64,000 bases of DNA, taken from Roseobacter sp. GAI101. Lineage in GTDB: Bacteria; Pseudomonadota; Alphaproteobacteria; Rhodobacterales; Rhodobacteraceae. The stretch spans positions 759,549-823,548 of the forward strand of contig NZ_DS999213.1 of the NCBI RefSeq assembly GCF_000156335.1, read 5' to 3'. Position numbers and translations under genes: made by a program. Under the pieces are notes generated by a model, which was not told the DNA's origin, did not search any database, and saw nothing but the letters and a program-made list of their open reading frames with translations. Below are positions 25,713 to 34,334 of the stretch, one piece after another. How positions within the stretch are numbered: the stretch's first letter is position 1; every line of letters begins with the position of its first letter.

Positions 25713-27020
25713 ATGGACACGGCCCCCGCAATGCTTGACGGCGCTTTCTGGATCAGCAGCGGTATCATTTTCTGTCTTCTGGTGCTTTCTGGACTGTTTT
25801 CCGGCTCTGAAACCGCGCTCACGGCGGCATCACGCGGCAAGCTGCGCGCCCAGGCAGACAAGGGCTCCAAGGGTGCCGAACGCGCGCTCAAGATCACCGA
25901 GGATAACGAACGGCTGATCGGGTCTGTCCTGCTGGGCAACAACCTTGTGAACATTCTTGCAACCTCGCTGGCGACGGCCCTGTTCACGCGGTTGCTGGGC
26001 GAATCCGGTGTGGCGCTGGCGACGCTGGTGATGACATTGCTGGTGCTGATCTTCGCCGAGGTGCTTCCTAAAACCTATGCCATCACCAACGCCGAAACGG
26101 CTGCCGCCCTCGTGGCGCGCCCGATTTCGTTCATCGTGACGATTTTCAGCCCCATGGTTGCTGCCGTCCGCTTTCTGGTACGCGGCATCCTGCGCCTGTT
26201 CGGCGTAACGATCGACCCCGACAGCAACATCCTCGCTGTGCGCGAAGAGATCGACGGCGCGTTGCAACTTGGCCGCTCCGAAGGGCTGGTGGAAAAGGAA
26301 GACCGCGACCGTATTCTGGGTGCGCTAGATCTGCGCGAACGCATGGTGGAAGAGGTGATGCTCCACCGGTCGGGGATCGAGATGATCGATGCCGCTAATG
26401 ACCCTTCCGAAATCCTCGAACAGATTCTCGAATCGAACCACACCCGCCTGCCCGTCTACCGTGACGATCCGGAAAACATCATCGGCGTGATCCACGCCAA
26501 GGACTTGCTGCGTGCGATGTACAAACGCATCGGAGATTCCGAGCGCGAAACGACCCCGCTCAAGGATTTCAAAATCGCCGATGTCGCGATGAAGCCCTAT
26601 TTTGTGCCGGAAACCTCGACATTGGACGAACAGATGCGCCAGTTCTTGCGGCGGCGCACGCATTTCGCACTCGTGGTCGATGAATACGGCTCTTTGCAGG
26701 GCCTGATCACCCTCGAAGACATCCTCGAAGAAATCGTGGGCGAAATCACCGATGAATTCGACCCCGATGCGGATCACGGGGTGACCAAGGCCGAAGACGG
26801 CCAATATTTCGTCGACGGTGCCATGACCCTGCGCGACCTCAACCGCACGACGGAATGGGATCTGCCCGATGATGAAGCCAACACCGTCGCCGGTCTGGTC
26901 ATCCACGAAGCACAGATGATCCCCACCCCTGGTCAGGTCTTTCTGTTCCACGGCTTCCGCTTCGAGGTGGTTGCCCGCGAAGGCAACCGGATCACCCAGC
27001 TCAAGATCCGACCCCTCTGA
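25713..27020 (+). CDS. CNNM/CBS-domain membrane transporter (HlyC/CorC family)
   Basis: The 435-residue product has a CNNM (DUF21) membrane domain with SGLFSGSETALTAASRGKL and three or four helices to about residue 150. Two CBS domains follow (about residues 200-330, with MVEEVMLHRSGIEMID and HFALVVDEYGSLQGLITLEDILEEIVGEI-type sequence, the acidic segment typical of the family). The C-terminal CorC_HlyC domain begins about residue 350. These proteins are implicated in magnesium or cobalt efflux; the substrate here is not established. Confidence 0.9.
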   Translation: MDTAPAMLDGAFWISSGIIFCLLVLSGLFSGSETALTAASRGKLRAQADKGSKGAERALKITEDNERLIGSVLLGNNLVNILATSLATALFTRLLGESGVALATLVMTLLVLIFAEVLPKTYAITNAETAAALVARPISFIVTIFSPMVAAVRFLVRGILRLFGVTIDPDSNILAVREEIDGALQLGRSEGLVEKEDRDRILGALDLRERMVEEVMLHRSGIEMIDAANDPSEILEQILESNHTRLPVYRDDPENIIGVIHAKDLLRAMYKRIGDSERETTPLKDFKIADVAMKPYFVPETSTLDEQMRQFLRRRTHFALVVDEYGSLQGLITLEDILEEIVGEITDEFDPDADHGVTKAEDGQYFVDGAMTLRDLNRTTEWDLPDDEANTVAGLVIHEAQMIPTPGQVFLFHGFRFEVVAREGNRITQLKIRPL

Positions 27021-27023
27021 TCC

Positions 27024-27072
27024 CTTCTCTGGCTCTTAAATATCCCGGGGGTCTGGGGGCTGGCCCCCAGTC
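27024..27072. repeat. Intergenic hairpin repeat, copy 2
   Basis: Reads CTTCTCTGG-CTCTTAAATATCC-CGGGGG, then the palindrome CTGGGGGC-TG-GCCCCCAG (27053-27070). It sits between two convergent genes and closely matches the element at 62747-62802, including the upstream TTCTCTGG and AAATATCC words. It may serve as a bidirectional transcription end point. Confidence 0.75.
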
Positions 27073-27110
27073 CTGATTCGTCTGGCGGCTGCCGCCCCCT
27101 GACTGACGCA

Positions 27111-29531
27111 TCACCCCCGCAGCCTGATCCCTTCCGGATCAAACGGAGCCGCCTCAAGCACGACCGCACCATGGGCGCGGCCCAAGACCATCACCTCGAC
27201 GCGCTGCCCCGCTGCGATCCCCTTCACAAAGCCAAGGGCAAGGGACTGGCCCACGCTGTACCCATAGGCCCCAGAGGTGACGCGCCCGACACCGACGCCG
27301 TCCTTGAAGATCGGCTCGCCGCCCGTGGCATCTGCGTTTGACGCATCCGTCGCATCCGCATCCAGTGCCAGCACGACAAGCCTTTCGCGCGCAGGCTTCT
27401 CCAGCACATCCATTACTGCCGCCTTGTTCAGGAATTCCTTGTCCAGCTTGCACAGCCGGTCCAGCCCGACTTCCTGGGGCCAGTATTCGGGGCTATATTC
27501 GCGGCCCCATGATCCATATCCTTTCTCGATCCGCAGGGACATCAGCGCGCGCGATCCGACAGGTCCGGCCCCCAGATCGCGCCCGGCCTCAAGCAAGGCG
27601 GCATAAAGCTGCGGCTGATCTTCGGTGGCGCAGTGTAGCTCCCAACCCAGGTCACCGGTAAAGGACACGCGCAGGGCCAGCACACGGATGCCTGCCATTT
27701 CGACCCATTTCGATCGCATGAAGGGGAAATCAGCCGTTTCGAACGACGTGTTCGTCAGGCGCTGCAACATCTCGCGGGATTTGGGGCCCGCGACGTTAAA
27801 GCCGCACATGTCGACGGTCCGGCTTTCGAATATGGTGCCGTCGGGTAGCGGCAGCGCGTTAAAGAACCGCTGGTGATAGCGCTCTGCCATGCCCGATCCG
27901 ATGATCCAGAACTCATCCTCGGCCATACGCGTCACGGTGAAATCGCCCGCAATCCCGCCGCGCACCCCGATCAGCGGCGTCAGGCAGGATCGCCCCACCG
28001 CCTTGGGCATCGTGTTGGCAAACAGGCTGTTCAGCCAATCTTCCGCGCCGGGCCCCGCACAGCGGTATTTTGCGAAATTGGAAATGTCGATGATGCCCGC
28101 CTTTTCGCGGAGCATCCGGCATTCCTCACCCACCGGACCCCACCAGTTTTGCCGGGTGAACCCGTCCGTATCCGCCGTGCCGGGCGTGTCGGCGAACCAC
28201 AAGGGATGCTCCCAGCCATAGTTCAGCCCGAATACGGCCCCCATCTGTTTCTGGGTCTCGTAGACCGGGCGCGTGCGCACCGGACGGCCTGCGGCGCGTT
28301 CCTCGTTCGGGAAGTGAATTTTGAAGCGGTTGGCATATTGGTCGCGAACCCGCGCCTTGGTGAACGCCGCATCGGCCCAATCGCCGAACCGTGCCATATC
28401 CCAGGCGAACATGTCATAGCGGGATTCGCCGCTGACGATCCAGTCGGCGGCCAGAAGGCCCATACCGCCCGACTGGCTGAAGCCCGGAATGATCCCGTTG
28501 CAACAGAAATAGTTGCGCAGCTCCGTTGCGGGGCCAAACAGCACATTCGCATCGGGCGACCAGATCATCGGGCCGTTGATGACCCGTTTGATGCCAGCAG
28601 TCCCCACGGCGGGCACGCGGTCAATCGCGCGCATCATATTGGGTTCGATCCGTTCCAGATCATCGGCGAACAGTTCGTGCCCAAAGCCAAGCGGCGTCCC
28701 GCCCTCGGCCCAGAAGCGCAGGTCCTTTTCATAGGCCCCGACCAACAGCCCCTTGCCTTCCTGACGCAGGTAGTATTCGCCGTCACGATCCGCGACCGAC
28801 GGCAGGCGGCGGTCAAGACCTGCAATCTCTGGTATGGTTTCGGTGACGAAATACTGATGTTCCGTTGGTTGCAGGGGCAAGGTCAGCCCCGCCATCGCCG
28901 CAACCTCGCGGCCCCATAACCCGGCGGCGTTCACGATCCATTGCGTTGCGATGTCGCCTTTGTCTGTGCGCACGATCCACGACCCGTCCGGCTGCTGTTC
29001 GGTCCCGGTGACAGGGCAAAAGCGGATGATCTCGGCCCCGTTCTGCCGTGCCCCTGCGGCATAGGCATTTGTCACACCGGACGGGTCGACATTGCCGCCC
29101 GAGGGTTCGAACATGATGCAGCGGATGCCGTCATAATCGACAAGCGGGTGCAACCGCTCGGCCTCGTCGCGGGTGACTTCGTGAAAGTTCAGCCCGTAGT
29201 ATTTTGCCTTGGCGGCTTGCAGGCGCAGCTGATGTTCACGTGCTTCGGTCTGGGCCAGATACAGGCTGCCGGGCTGGAATACGCCGCAGCTTTGGCCGGT
29301 CTCGGCCTCGAGCGCGTTGTACAGATCCATCGTGTAATTCTGGATCCGCGCGATGTTGTTGTTGTCATGCAGCCCGTGGATATTGGCTGCCGCGTGCCAG
29401 GTTGACCCCGATGTTAGCTCTGACCGCTCCAGCAGCACCACATCGGTCCAGCCCAGTTTGGTCAGATGATACAGGATGGAGCAGCCGATAACGCCGCCCC
29501 CGATCACGACGGCTTGGGCATGGGTGCGCAT
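27111..29531 (-). CDS. FAD-dependent dehydrogenase with GcvT-like folate domain (dimethylglycine/sarcosine dehydrogenase family)
   Basis: The 806-residue product has an N-terminal DAO-type FAD domain (VVIGGGVIGCSILYHLTKLG at residues 8-27). In ELTSGSTWHAA, the histidine corresponds to the covalently flavinylated residue of dimethylglycine and sarcosine dehydrogenases. An FAO_M linker follows at about residues 370-425, then a GcvT aminomethyltransferase domain to the C-terminus. The family demethylates N-methylated glycines or related amines and passes the one-carbon unit to tetrahydrofolate; the exact substrate is unknown. It is a clear paralogue of the protein at 31126-33534. Start ATG at 29531 with GGAAACC upstream. 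Confidence 0.88.
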   Translation of the reverse strand: MRTHAQAVVIGGGVIGCSILYHLTKLGWTDVVLLERSELTSGSTWHAAANIHGLHDNNNIARIQNYTMDLYNALEAETGQSCGVFQPGSLYLAQTEAREHQLRLQAAKAKYYGLNFHEVTRDEAERLHPLVDYDGIRCIMFEPSGGNVDPSGVTNAYAAGARQNGAEIIRFCPVTGTEQQPDGSWIVRTDKGDIATQWIVNAAGLWGREVAAMAGLTLPLQPTEHQYFVTETIPEIAGLDRRLPSVADRDGEYYLRQEGKGLLVGAYEKDLRFWAEGGTPLGFGHELFADDLERIEPNMMRAIDRVPAVGTAGIKRVINGPMIWSPDANVLFGPATELRNYFCCNGIIPGFSQSGGMGLLAADWIVSGESRYDMFAWDMARFGDWADAAFTKARVRDQYANRFKIHFPNEERAAGRPVRTRPVYETQKQMGAVFGLNYGWEHPLWFADTPGTADTDGFTRQNWWGPVGEECRMLREKAGIIDISNFAKYRCAGPGAEDWLNSLFANTMPKAVGRSCLTPLIGVRGGIAGDFTVTRMAEDEFWIIGSGMAERYHQRFFNALPLPDGTIFESRTVDMCGFNVAGPKSREMLQRLTNTSFETADFPFMRSKWVEMAGIRVLALRVSFTGDLGWELHCATEDQPQLYAALLEAGRDLGAGPVGSRALMSLRIEKGYGSWGREYSPEYWPQEVGLDRLCKLDKEFLNKAAVMDVLEKPARERLVVLALDADATDASNADATGGEPIFKDGVGVGRVTSGAYGYSVGQSLALGFVKGIAAGQRVEVMVLGRAHGAVVLEAAPFDPEGIRLRG

Positions 29532-29621
29532 GGTTCGGTTTCCGCTGACAATTTACATTGCCCCAAGTCTGGCCTGCGCAATCGGCCGCTGGTTGCCGAA
29601 AACCGACAGAAACGGTCGCCA

Positions 29622-30962
29622 TCAAGACAAGGCTGGCAAATTGGCGCGGCTGACCTGTTGTTCCTTCAATGTCTCGCGCACCTGTTTGGAGGCGCTGGAC
29701 AAAAGCTGATCGCGGTCAGGTTCGAAAACGATCACGGACAGCGCGCGGCTCAGGTGTTTCTCGGCAGCATCGCGGGCAGCCTTGCACAACCCCTTGTCAG
29801 GATGGTGCATCAACCCGCTAAGCGTCGCCTGCAGCCTTTGTTGAACTTCGACAACCGTCACGCCATCGCGGGCCAATGCGCCAAAGGCATCCTGGATAAG
29901 ATCAGCCGGATCAAGGGGTTCGACGAAGATATGATCCAGAACCTCATCGCGATCCCGCGCGACTTCATCCTCGTAATCGGTCAGGATGCGTCCGATCCGG
30001 TTGATCACATCGATCGCCGTGCCGGGATCGTTGACCCCCGGTGACAGCGCTTTCGAAGCGACCTCTCCCATGACGATCAGGCCAAAGCGTGGGTCTTGGT
30101 CAAAGCTGCGGACATCGCCCAGAATGATGCTGCTATTGATGCCTGCGCGCAGGCTGTCATCATCATGTTCATCGTCCACGGGGTCACCGATCTGGTCGAT
30201 CTTGACCAAAGGTTCGTTGATGAAAACGAAGGCACCGATATTGCGCAGCAGATAGATGTTCACGCCGTGATTTTTCGCGACCGCATTCAGCGCTTCGGGA
30301 TGTATATGCCTGATATAACCGCTTTCGGTTGACTTGATCGCCTCTGCACTGTCGGGAATGGGGTCGATCAGCGGGTTCGCCCCAAGGCAGGGATTGTCCA
30401 GGCGTTCACGGAACATCTGGCGGGTTTCTTCCTCGACCTGGCGCGAGGTGTCGATCAGGCTGCCAAAGCTTTGCAGATGCAGGACCCAGCGGACCAGATA
30501 GAACACGATCAGCACAAGCACCAGAACAGTGGTGATGAACAGGACAAAGGCGCGTTTGTCGTCGAACACGCCCAATTCGCGCATGATGATCGCGATCAGC
30601 GCATAGACATAGGCCCCGATGAACACGGCCAGCGTGTTTTGTGTGGTCAAATCCTGAATGATCAACCGATGGACCCGCGGTGTCCATTGCGTCGAGGTGC
30701 TGCGATACACCGACACCATGACGCTCAGCGAAAAGGTGGTGACAGCCAGCATGGCGTTGGCAATGATGGACAACAGCCGGTCTGCGGCTTCGCCAGTCAG
30801 GGTCGTGCCCAGCTTTTCCGGAATCCAGTGTTCTATAAAGGAGCTTAGGGCAACCGCGACCACGGCGAGCATCCCCATGATCACCACCCTGACCGATAGT
30901 TTGCGGCTGTAATACCGTGCTTTGCGGATCAGGGTTGAGGGAATGAAAAGATCATATGTCAT
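29622..30962 (-). CDS. DUF2254 membrane protein
   Basis: The 446-residue product has four transmembrane helices in its first half (about residues 28-48, 70-92, 120-142 and 155-180) and a soluble C-terminal half. The soluble half contains the DUF2254 hallmarks (EVASKALSPGVNDPGTAID near the middle, and a regulatory-looking C-terminus). The start is the ATG at 30962 (MTYDLFIPSTLIRKARYY); an upstream frame extension is not credible. No function is established for the family. It sits between the two paralogous FAD/GcvT dehydrogenases, divergent from the second. Confidence 0.85.
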   Translation of the reverse strand: MTYDLFIPSTLIRKARYYSRKLSVRVVIMGMLAVVAVALSSFIEHWIPEKLGTTLTGEAADRLLSIIANAMLAVTTFSLSVMVSVYRSTSTQWTPRVHRLIIQDLTTQNTLAVFIGAYVYALIAIIMRELGVFDDKRAFVLFITTVLVLVLIVFYLVRWVLHLQSFGSLIDTSRQVEEETRQMFRERLDNPCLGANPLIDPIPDSAEAIKSTESGYIRHIHPEALNAVAKNHGVNIYLLRNIGAFVFINEPLVKIDQIGDPVDDEHDDDSLRAGINSSIILGDVRSFDQDPRFGLIVMGEVASKALSPGVNDPGTAIDVINRIGRILTDYEDEVARDRDEVLDHIFVEPLDPADLIQDAFGALARDGVTVVEVQQRLQATLSGLMHHPDKGLCKAARDAAEKHLSRALSVIVFEPDRDQLLSSASKQVRETLKEQQVSRANLPALS

Positions 30963-31125
30963 AGCAGGGTTATCTAGTGGCCCCCATACCTTTGTCCAGA
31001 AAGGATTTGCCCCCTGCGCGATCAGGATCAAGGTCCATATCCGACATATCCTGTCGCTGGCCAACATGCCTTGATGCGGGTCCCTTGCGACGATCCCGAA
31101 AGCCAGCCAATTTGGAGATGTTTTG

Positions 31126-33534
31126 ATGAAAACCACCACGCGCGCATTGGTCATCGGGGGCGGCGTTGTCGGCGCGTCGGTGCTGTATCACCTTACCAAA
31201 CTGGGGTGGAAAGACGTGATGCTGGTGGAACGGTCTGAATTGACATCGGGGTCGACATGGCATGCTGCGGGCGGCTTTCATACGCTGAATGGCGATACGA
31301 ACATGGCCGCTCTTCAGGGCTATACCATCCGCCTGTACAAGGAGCTTGAAGAGATAACCGGCATGTCCTGCGGCCTGCATCACGTGGGTGGCGTGACCTT
31401 GGCCGATACGCCGGAACGCTTTGACATGCTGCTGGCAGAGCGCGCCAAGCACCGCTTCATGGTGCTGGACACCGAAATCGTCGGACCAGAGGAAATCGCC
31501 AAGATCGCTCCGATCACCAACCTCGAGGGCATAATTGGCGGGCTTTATGATCCGCTCGACGGCCATCTTGACCCGTCGGGCACGACCCACGCCTATGCCA
31601 AGGCCGCGCGCATGGGCGGTGCCACGATCGAAATCCATTGCATGGTGCGCGAGACCAACCAGCGCCCCGATGGGACCTGGGATGTCGTCACCGACAAGGG
31701 CACGATCCACACCGAACATCTGATCAACGCGGGCGGTCTGTGGGCACGTGAAGTCGGGGCGATGGCGGGAGTTTATTTCCCCCTGCACCCGATGGAACAC
31801 CAGTATATCGTCACCGACGACATCCCCGAAATTTACGAACGCGACGCCGAGCACCCGCATGTGATGGACCCCGCCGGCGAAAGTTATCTGCGGCAGGAAG
31901 GACGCGGGCTTTGCATCGGGTTCTACGAGCAATCCGCCCGCCCTTGGGCGGTCGACGGGACGCCATGGGGGTTCGGGCATGAACTGTTGCCAGATGACTT
32001 TGACAAGATCGAACAAAGCATTGATTTCGCTTACAAACGCTTTCCGGTGCTGGCGACTGCCGGGGTCAAATCCGTCATCCACGGACCGTTCACTTTTGCG
32101 CCTGACGGCAATCCGCTGGTTGGACCTGTGCCCGGTGTCCGCAACTATTGGTCGGCCTGTGGCGTGATGGCGGGGTTCTCTCAGGGGGGCGGCGTCGGGC
32201 TGACGCTGGCGCAGTGGATGGTCGAAGGCGAACCCGAACGGGACGTGATGGCGATGGATGTGGCACGGTTCGGCGACTGGATCAGCCCCGGCTACACCCT
32301 GCCCAAGGTGATCGAGAATTATCAAAAGCGGTTTTCAGTGTCCTACCCAAACGAGGAACTGCCAGCGGCACGCCCGCACCGCACCACGCCGATGTACGAT
32401 ATTTTCAGTAACATGGGCGCAGTCTGGGGCCAGCAATACGGGCTTGAGGTGCCGAACTACTTTGCCACGGACGATGAGCCGACCTTCGAGACCCCATCCT
32501 TTCGCCGGTCTGATGCGTTCGGTGCCGTTGCACGCGAAGTCGCGGGCGTGCGGGACAGCGTCGGCATCAACGAGGTGCAGAACTTCGGGAAATATCTGGT
32601 CACGGGCGCGGATGCACGGGTCTGGCTTGACCGGATCATGGCGGGGCGCGTGCCGCAGCAGGGTCGCATGTCACTGACCCCGATGCTGTCCGAGAAGGGC
32701 AAGTTGATCGGTGATTTCACCATGTCCTGTCTGGACGAGGACCGCTTTCAACTGACGGCATCTTACGGTGCGCAGGCCTTTCACATGCGTTGGTTCACCC
32801 AGCATTTACAAGGCGATGTGCGGGTCGAGAATATCTCGGACAGACGTACCGGCTTCCAGATCGCGGGGCCGAATGCGGCAAAGGTTTTGCAGGCTTGCAC
32901 CCGCGCTGACGTCAGCAAGATCAAGTTCCTGGACGTCAGCCAGATGACCGTCGGCATGGCAAATTGCCTGATCCAGCGCGTCAGCTATACCGGCGATCTT
33001 GGGTTCGAAATCTACTGCGACCCGATGGATCAACGCAGCCTTTGGGCGACGCTTTGGGACGCGGGCAAAGCCTTTGACATGGTGCCCTTCGGGATGCGCG
33101 CGATGATGTCCTTGCGGCTGGACAAGTTCTTCGGCAGCTGGATGTCTGAATTTTCGCCAGATTACACCGCCGCTGAAACCGGGCTGGACCGGTTCATCAG
33201 CTTCAAGAAAGAAACTGATTTCATTGGCCGCTCTGCCGCCGAGGCCGAGCATGCCACCGGACCCGCCCGCCTGCTTTGTGCGTTCGAGGTGGATAGCATC
33301 GACGCCGATGTGCATGGTTATGAGCCGATCTGGCATGACGGTCAGGTGGTGGGGTTTTGCACGTCGGGCGGTTATTCGCATTTCGCGGGGAAATCCATCG
33401 CCCTTGGGTTCGTTCCAACCGGCAGTGCGCGTGACGGACTTCGGGTCGAGATCGAGATTTTGGGCAAGATGTGCCCTGCCCGTTTGATCACGATGCCGCT
33501 GTTCGACGCGGAAGGCACGCGGATGCGCGGGTGA
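31126..33534 (+). CDS. FAD-dependent dehydrogenase with GcvT-like folate domain, second paralogue
   Basis: The 802-residue product has the same architecture as the protein at 27111-29531: FAD-binding ALVIGGGVVGASVLYHLTKLG, flavinylation-site SGSTWHAAGGFH, FAO_M linker, and GcvT C-terminal domain (SYTGDLGFEIYCDP around residue 625). The ATG at 31126 follows GGAG by 9 bases; the TTG at 31123 is less likely. The two paralogues share long stretches such as YHLTKLGW and VERSELTSGSTWHAA but diverge across the substrate half, which suggests different amine substrates. Substrate unassigned. Confidence 0.9.
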   Translation: MKTTTRALVIGGGVVGASVLYHLTKLGWKDVMLVERSELTSGSTWHAAGGFHTLNGDTNMAALQGYTIRLYKELEEITGMSCGLHHVGGVTLADTPERFDMLLAERAKHRFMVLDTEIVGPEEIAKIAPITNLEGIIGGLYDPLDGHLDPSGTTHAYAKAARMGGATIEIHCMVRETNQRPDGTWDVVTDKGTIHTEHLINAGGLWAREVGAMAGVYFPLHPMEHQYIVTDDIPEIYERDAEHPHVMDPAGESYLRQEGRGLCIGFYEQSARPWAVDGTPWGFGHELLPDDFDKIEQSIDFAYKRFPVLATAGVKSVIHGPFTFAPDGNPLVGPVPGVRNYWSACGVMAGFSQGGGVGLTLAQWMVEGEPERDVMAMDVARFGDWISPGYTLPKVIENYQKRFSVSYPNEELPAARPHRTTPMYDIFSNMGAVWGQQYGLEVPNYFATDDEPTFETPSFRRSDAFGAVAREVAGVRDSVGINEVQNFGKYLVTGADARVWLDRIMAGRVPQQGRMSLTPMLSEKGKLIGDFTMSCLDEDRFQLTASYGAQAFHMRWFTQHLQGDVRVENISDRRTGFQIAGPNAAKVLQACTRADVSKIKFLDVSQMTVGMANCLIQRVSYTGDLGFEIYCDPMDQRSLWATLWDAGKAFDMVPFGMRAMMSLRLDKFFGSWMSEFSPDYTAAETGLDRFISFKKETDFIGRSAAEAEHATGPARLLCAFEVDSIDADVHGYEPIWHDGQVVGFCTSGGYSHFAGKSIALGFVPTGSARDGLRVEIEILGKMCPARLITMPLFDAEGTRMRG

Positions 33535-33571
33535 TCTTACGGTTCATGTTTAAACAGATTAATCTAGGCGC

Positions 33572-34186
33572 ATGGATATCTTGAATATACCGATCATTCT
33601 ACTTGCTGCCGGGCAATCCTCGCGGATGCGGGGGCGCGACAAGCTGTTGGAAATGGTAGACGGTCAGCCGTTATTGCGCCGTCAGGCAGAGATGGCATTG
33701 TCTGTGACAGACGGGCCGGTGTTGGTGGCCTTGCCTGTCGCACCGCACCCCCGATACGACGCGATTGCGGGGCTGGCGGTTGCGCAGGTCCCCGTTCCTG
33801 ATGCGGATGAGGGGATGAACGCGTCATTACGGCGGTGTTTTGCCGCGCTGCCACAGGGCGCAGAAGCGGCCATGTTGCTGTTGGCGGATCTGCCGGAGCT
33901 GACTTCGGATGACCTTAGGAAGGTCCTGCAAGCCATTGACATTGCTTCGGATAATTCTATTTGGCGCGGTGCTACGGCAAGCGGAAAGCCGGGGCACCCG
34001 ACCGTCTTTGCGGCCAAGCATTTCGGGAAGTTTGCCAGCCTCACGGGTGACATTGGCGGGCGGGATATCGTTTCATCCGCAAAAGATGAAACCGTGCTTG
34101 TCCCGTTGCCAGATGATCACGCGCGGCGGGATCTGGATACGCCAGAGGACTGGGCTGCCTGGCGCGCCGAAAACCCGCATCGTTAG
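33572..34186 (+). CDS. MobA-like NTP transferase (MocA/NboR-type molybdenum cofactor nucleotidyltransferase)
   Basis: The 204-residue product has the nucleotidyltransferase signature LLAAGQSSRMRGRDKLLEM at the N-terminus, MLLLADLPELTSDDL (metal-binding Asp) in the middle and the GKPGHPTVF substrate loop. The chain ends DLDTPEDWAAWRA, the DIDTPEDW-type motif of MocA-like cytidylyltransferases. Such proteins add CMP or another nucleotide to molybdopterin for xanthine-dehydrogenase-type enzymes, but no molybdoenzyme genes are adjacent. Specificity is not certain. Confidence 0.82.
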   Translation: MDILNIPIILLAAGQSSRMRGRDKLLEMVDGQPLLRRQAEMALSVTDGPVLVALPVAPHPRYDAIAGLAVAQVPVPDADEGMNASLRRCFAALPQGAEAAMLLLADLPELTSDDLRKVLQAIDIASDNSIWRGATASGKPGHPTVFAAKHFGKFASLTGDIGGRDIVSSAKDETVLVPLPDDHARRDLDTPEDWAAWRAENPHR

Positions 34187-34221
34187 ATAAGCTTTACCCC
34201 GCAACCATTTGATTAATTGGC

Positions 34222-34249
34222 AAAACGGGGCAGTTTCCTGCCCCGTTTT
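34222..34249 (+). terminator. Strong Rho-independent terminator
   Basis: AAAACGGGGCA, loop GTTTCC, TGCCCCGTTTT forms an 11-bp stem flanked by A and T runs 35 bases after the nucleotidyltransferase gene. The symmetry allows it to act for the converging RTX/Hint gene too. Confidence 0.88.
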
Positions 34250-34334
34250 GGTTTGCACGAACAAGGTTACCCTCGTGCAACAGCTGCATATGTCGTGGCG
34301 TACACCCTGCACGCATCCTGTTCGCCCGAGGCGT

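Noticed and set aside
30970-32325. 451-codon antisense frame within the second FAD/GcvT dehydrogenase gene
   Set aside because: The sense strand encodes an excellent family member; long antisense frames are a codon-bias artefact at this GC content. The same applies to 489 codons at 16973-18442, 442 at 4781-6109 and 403 at 34209-35420.
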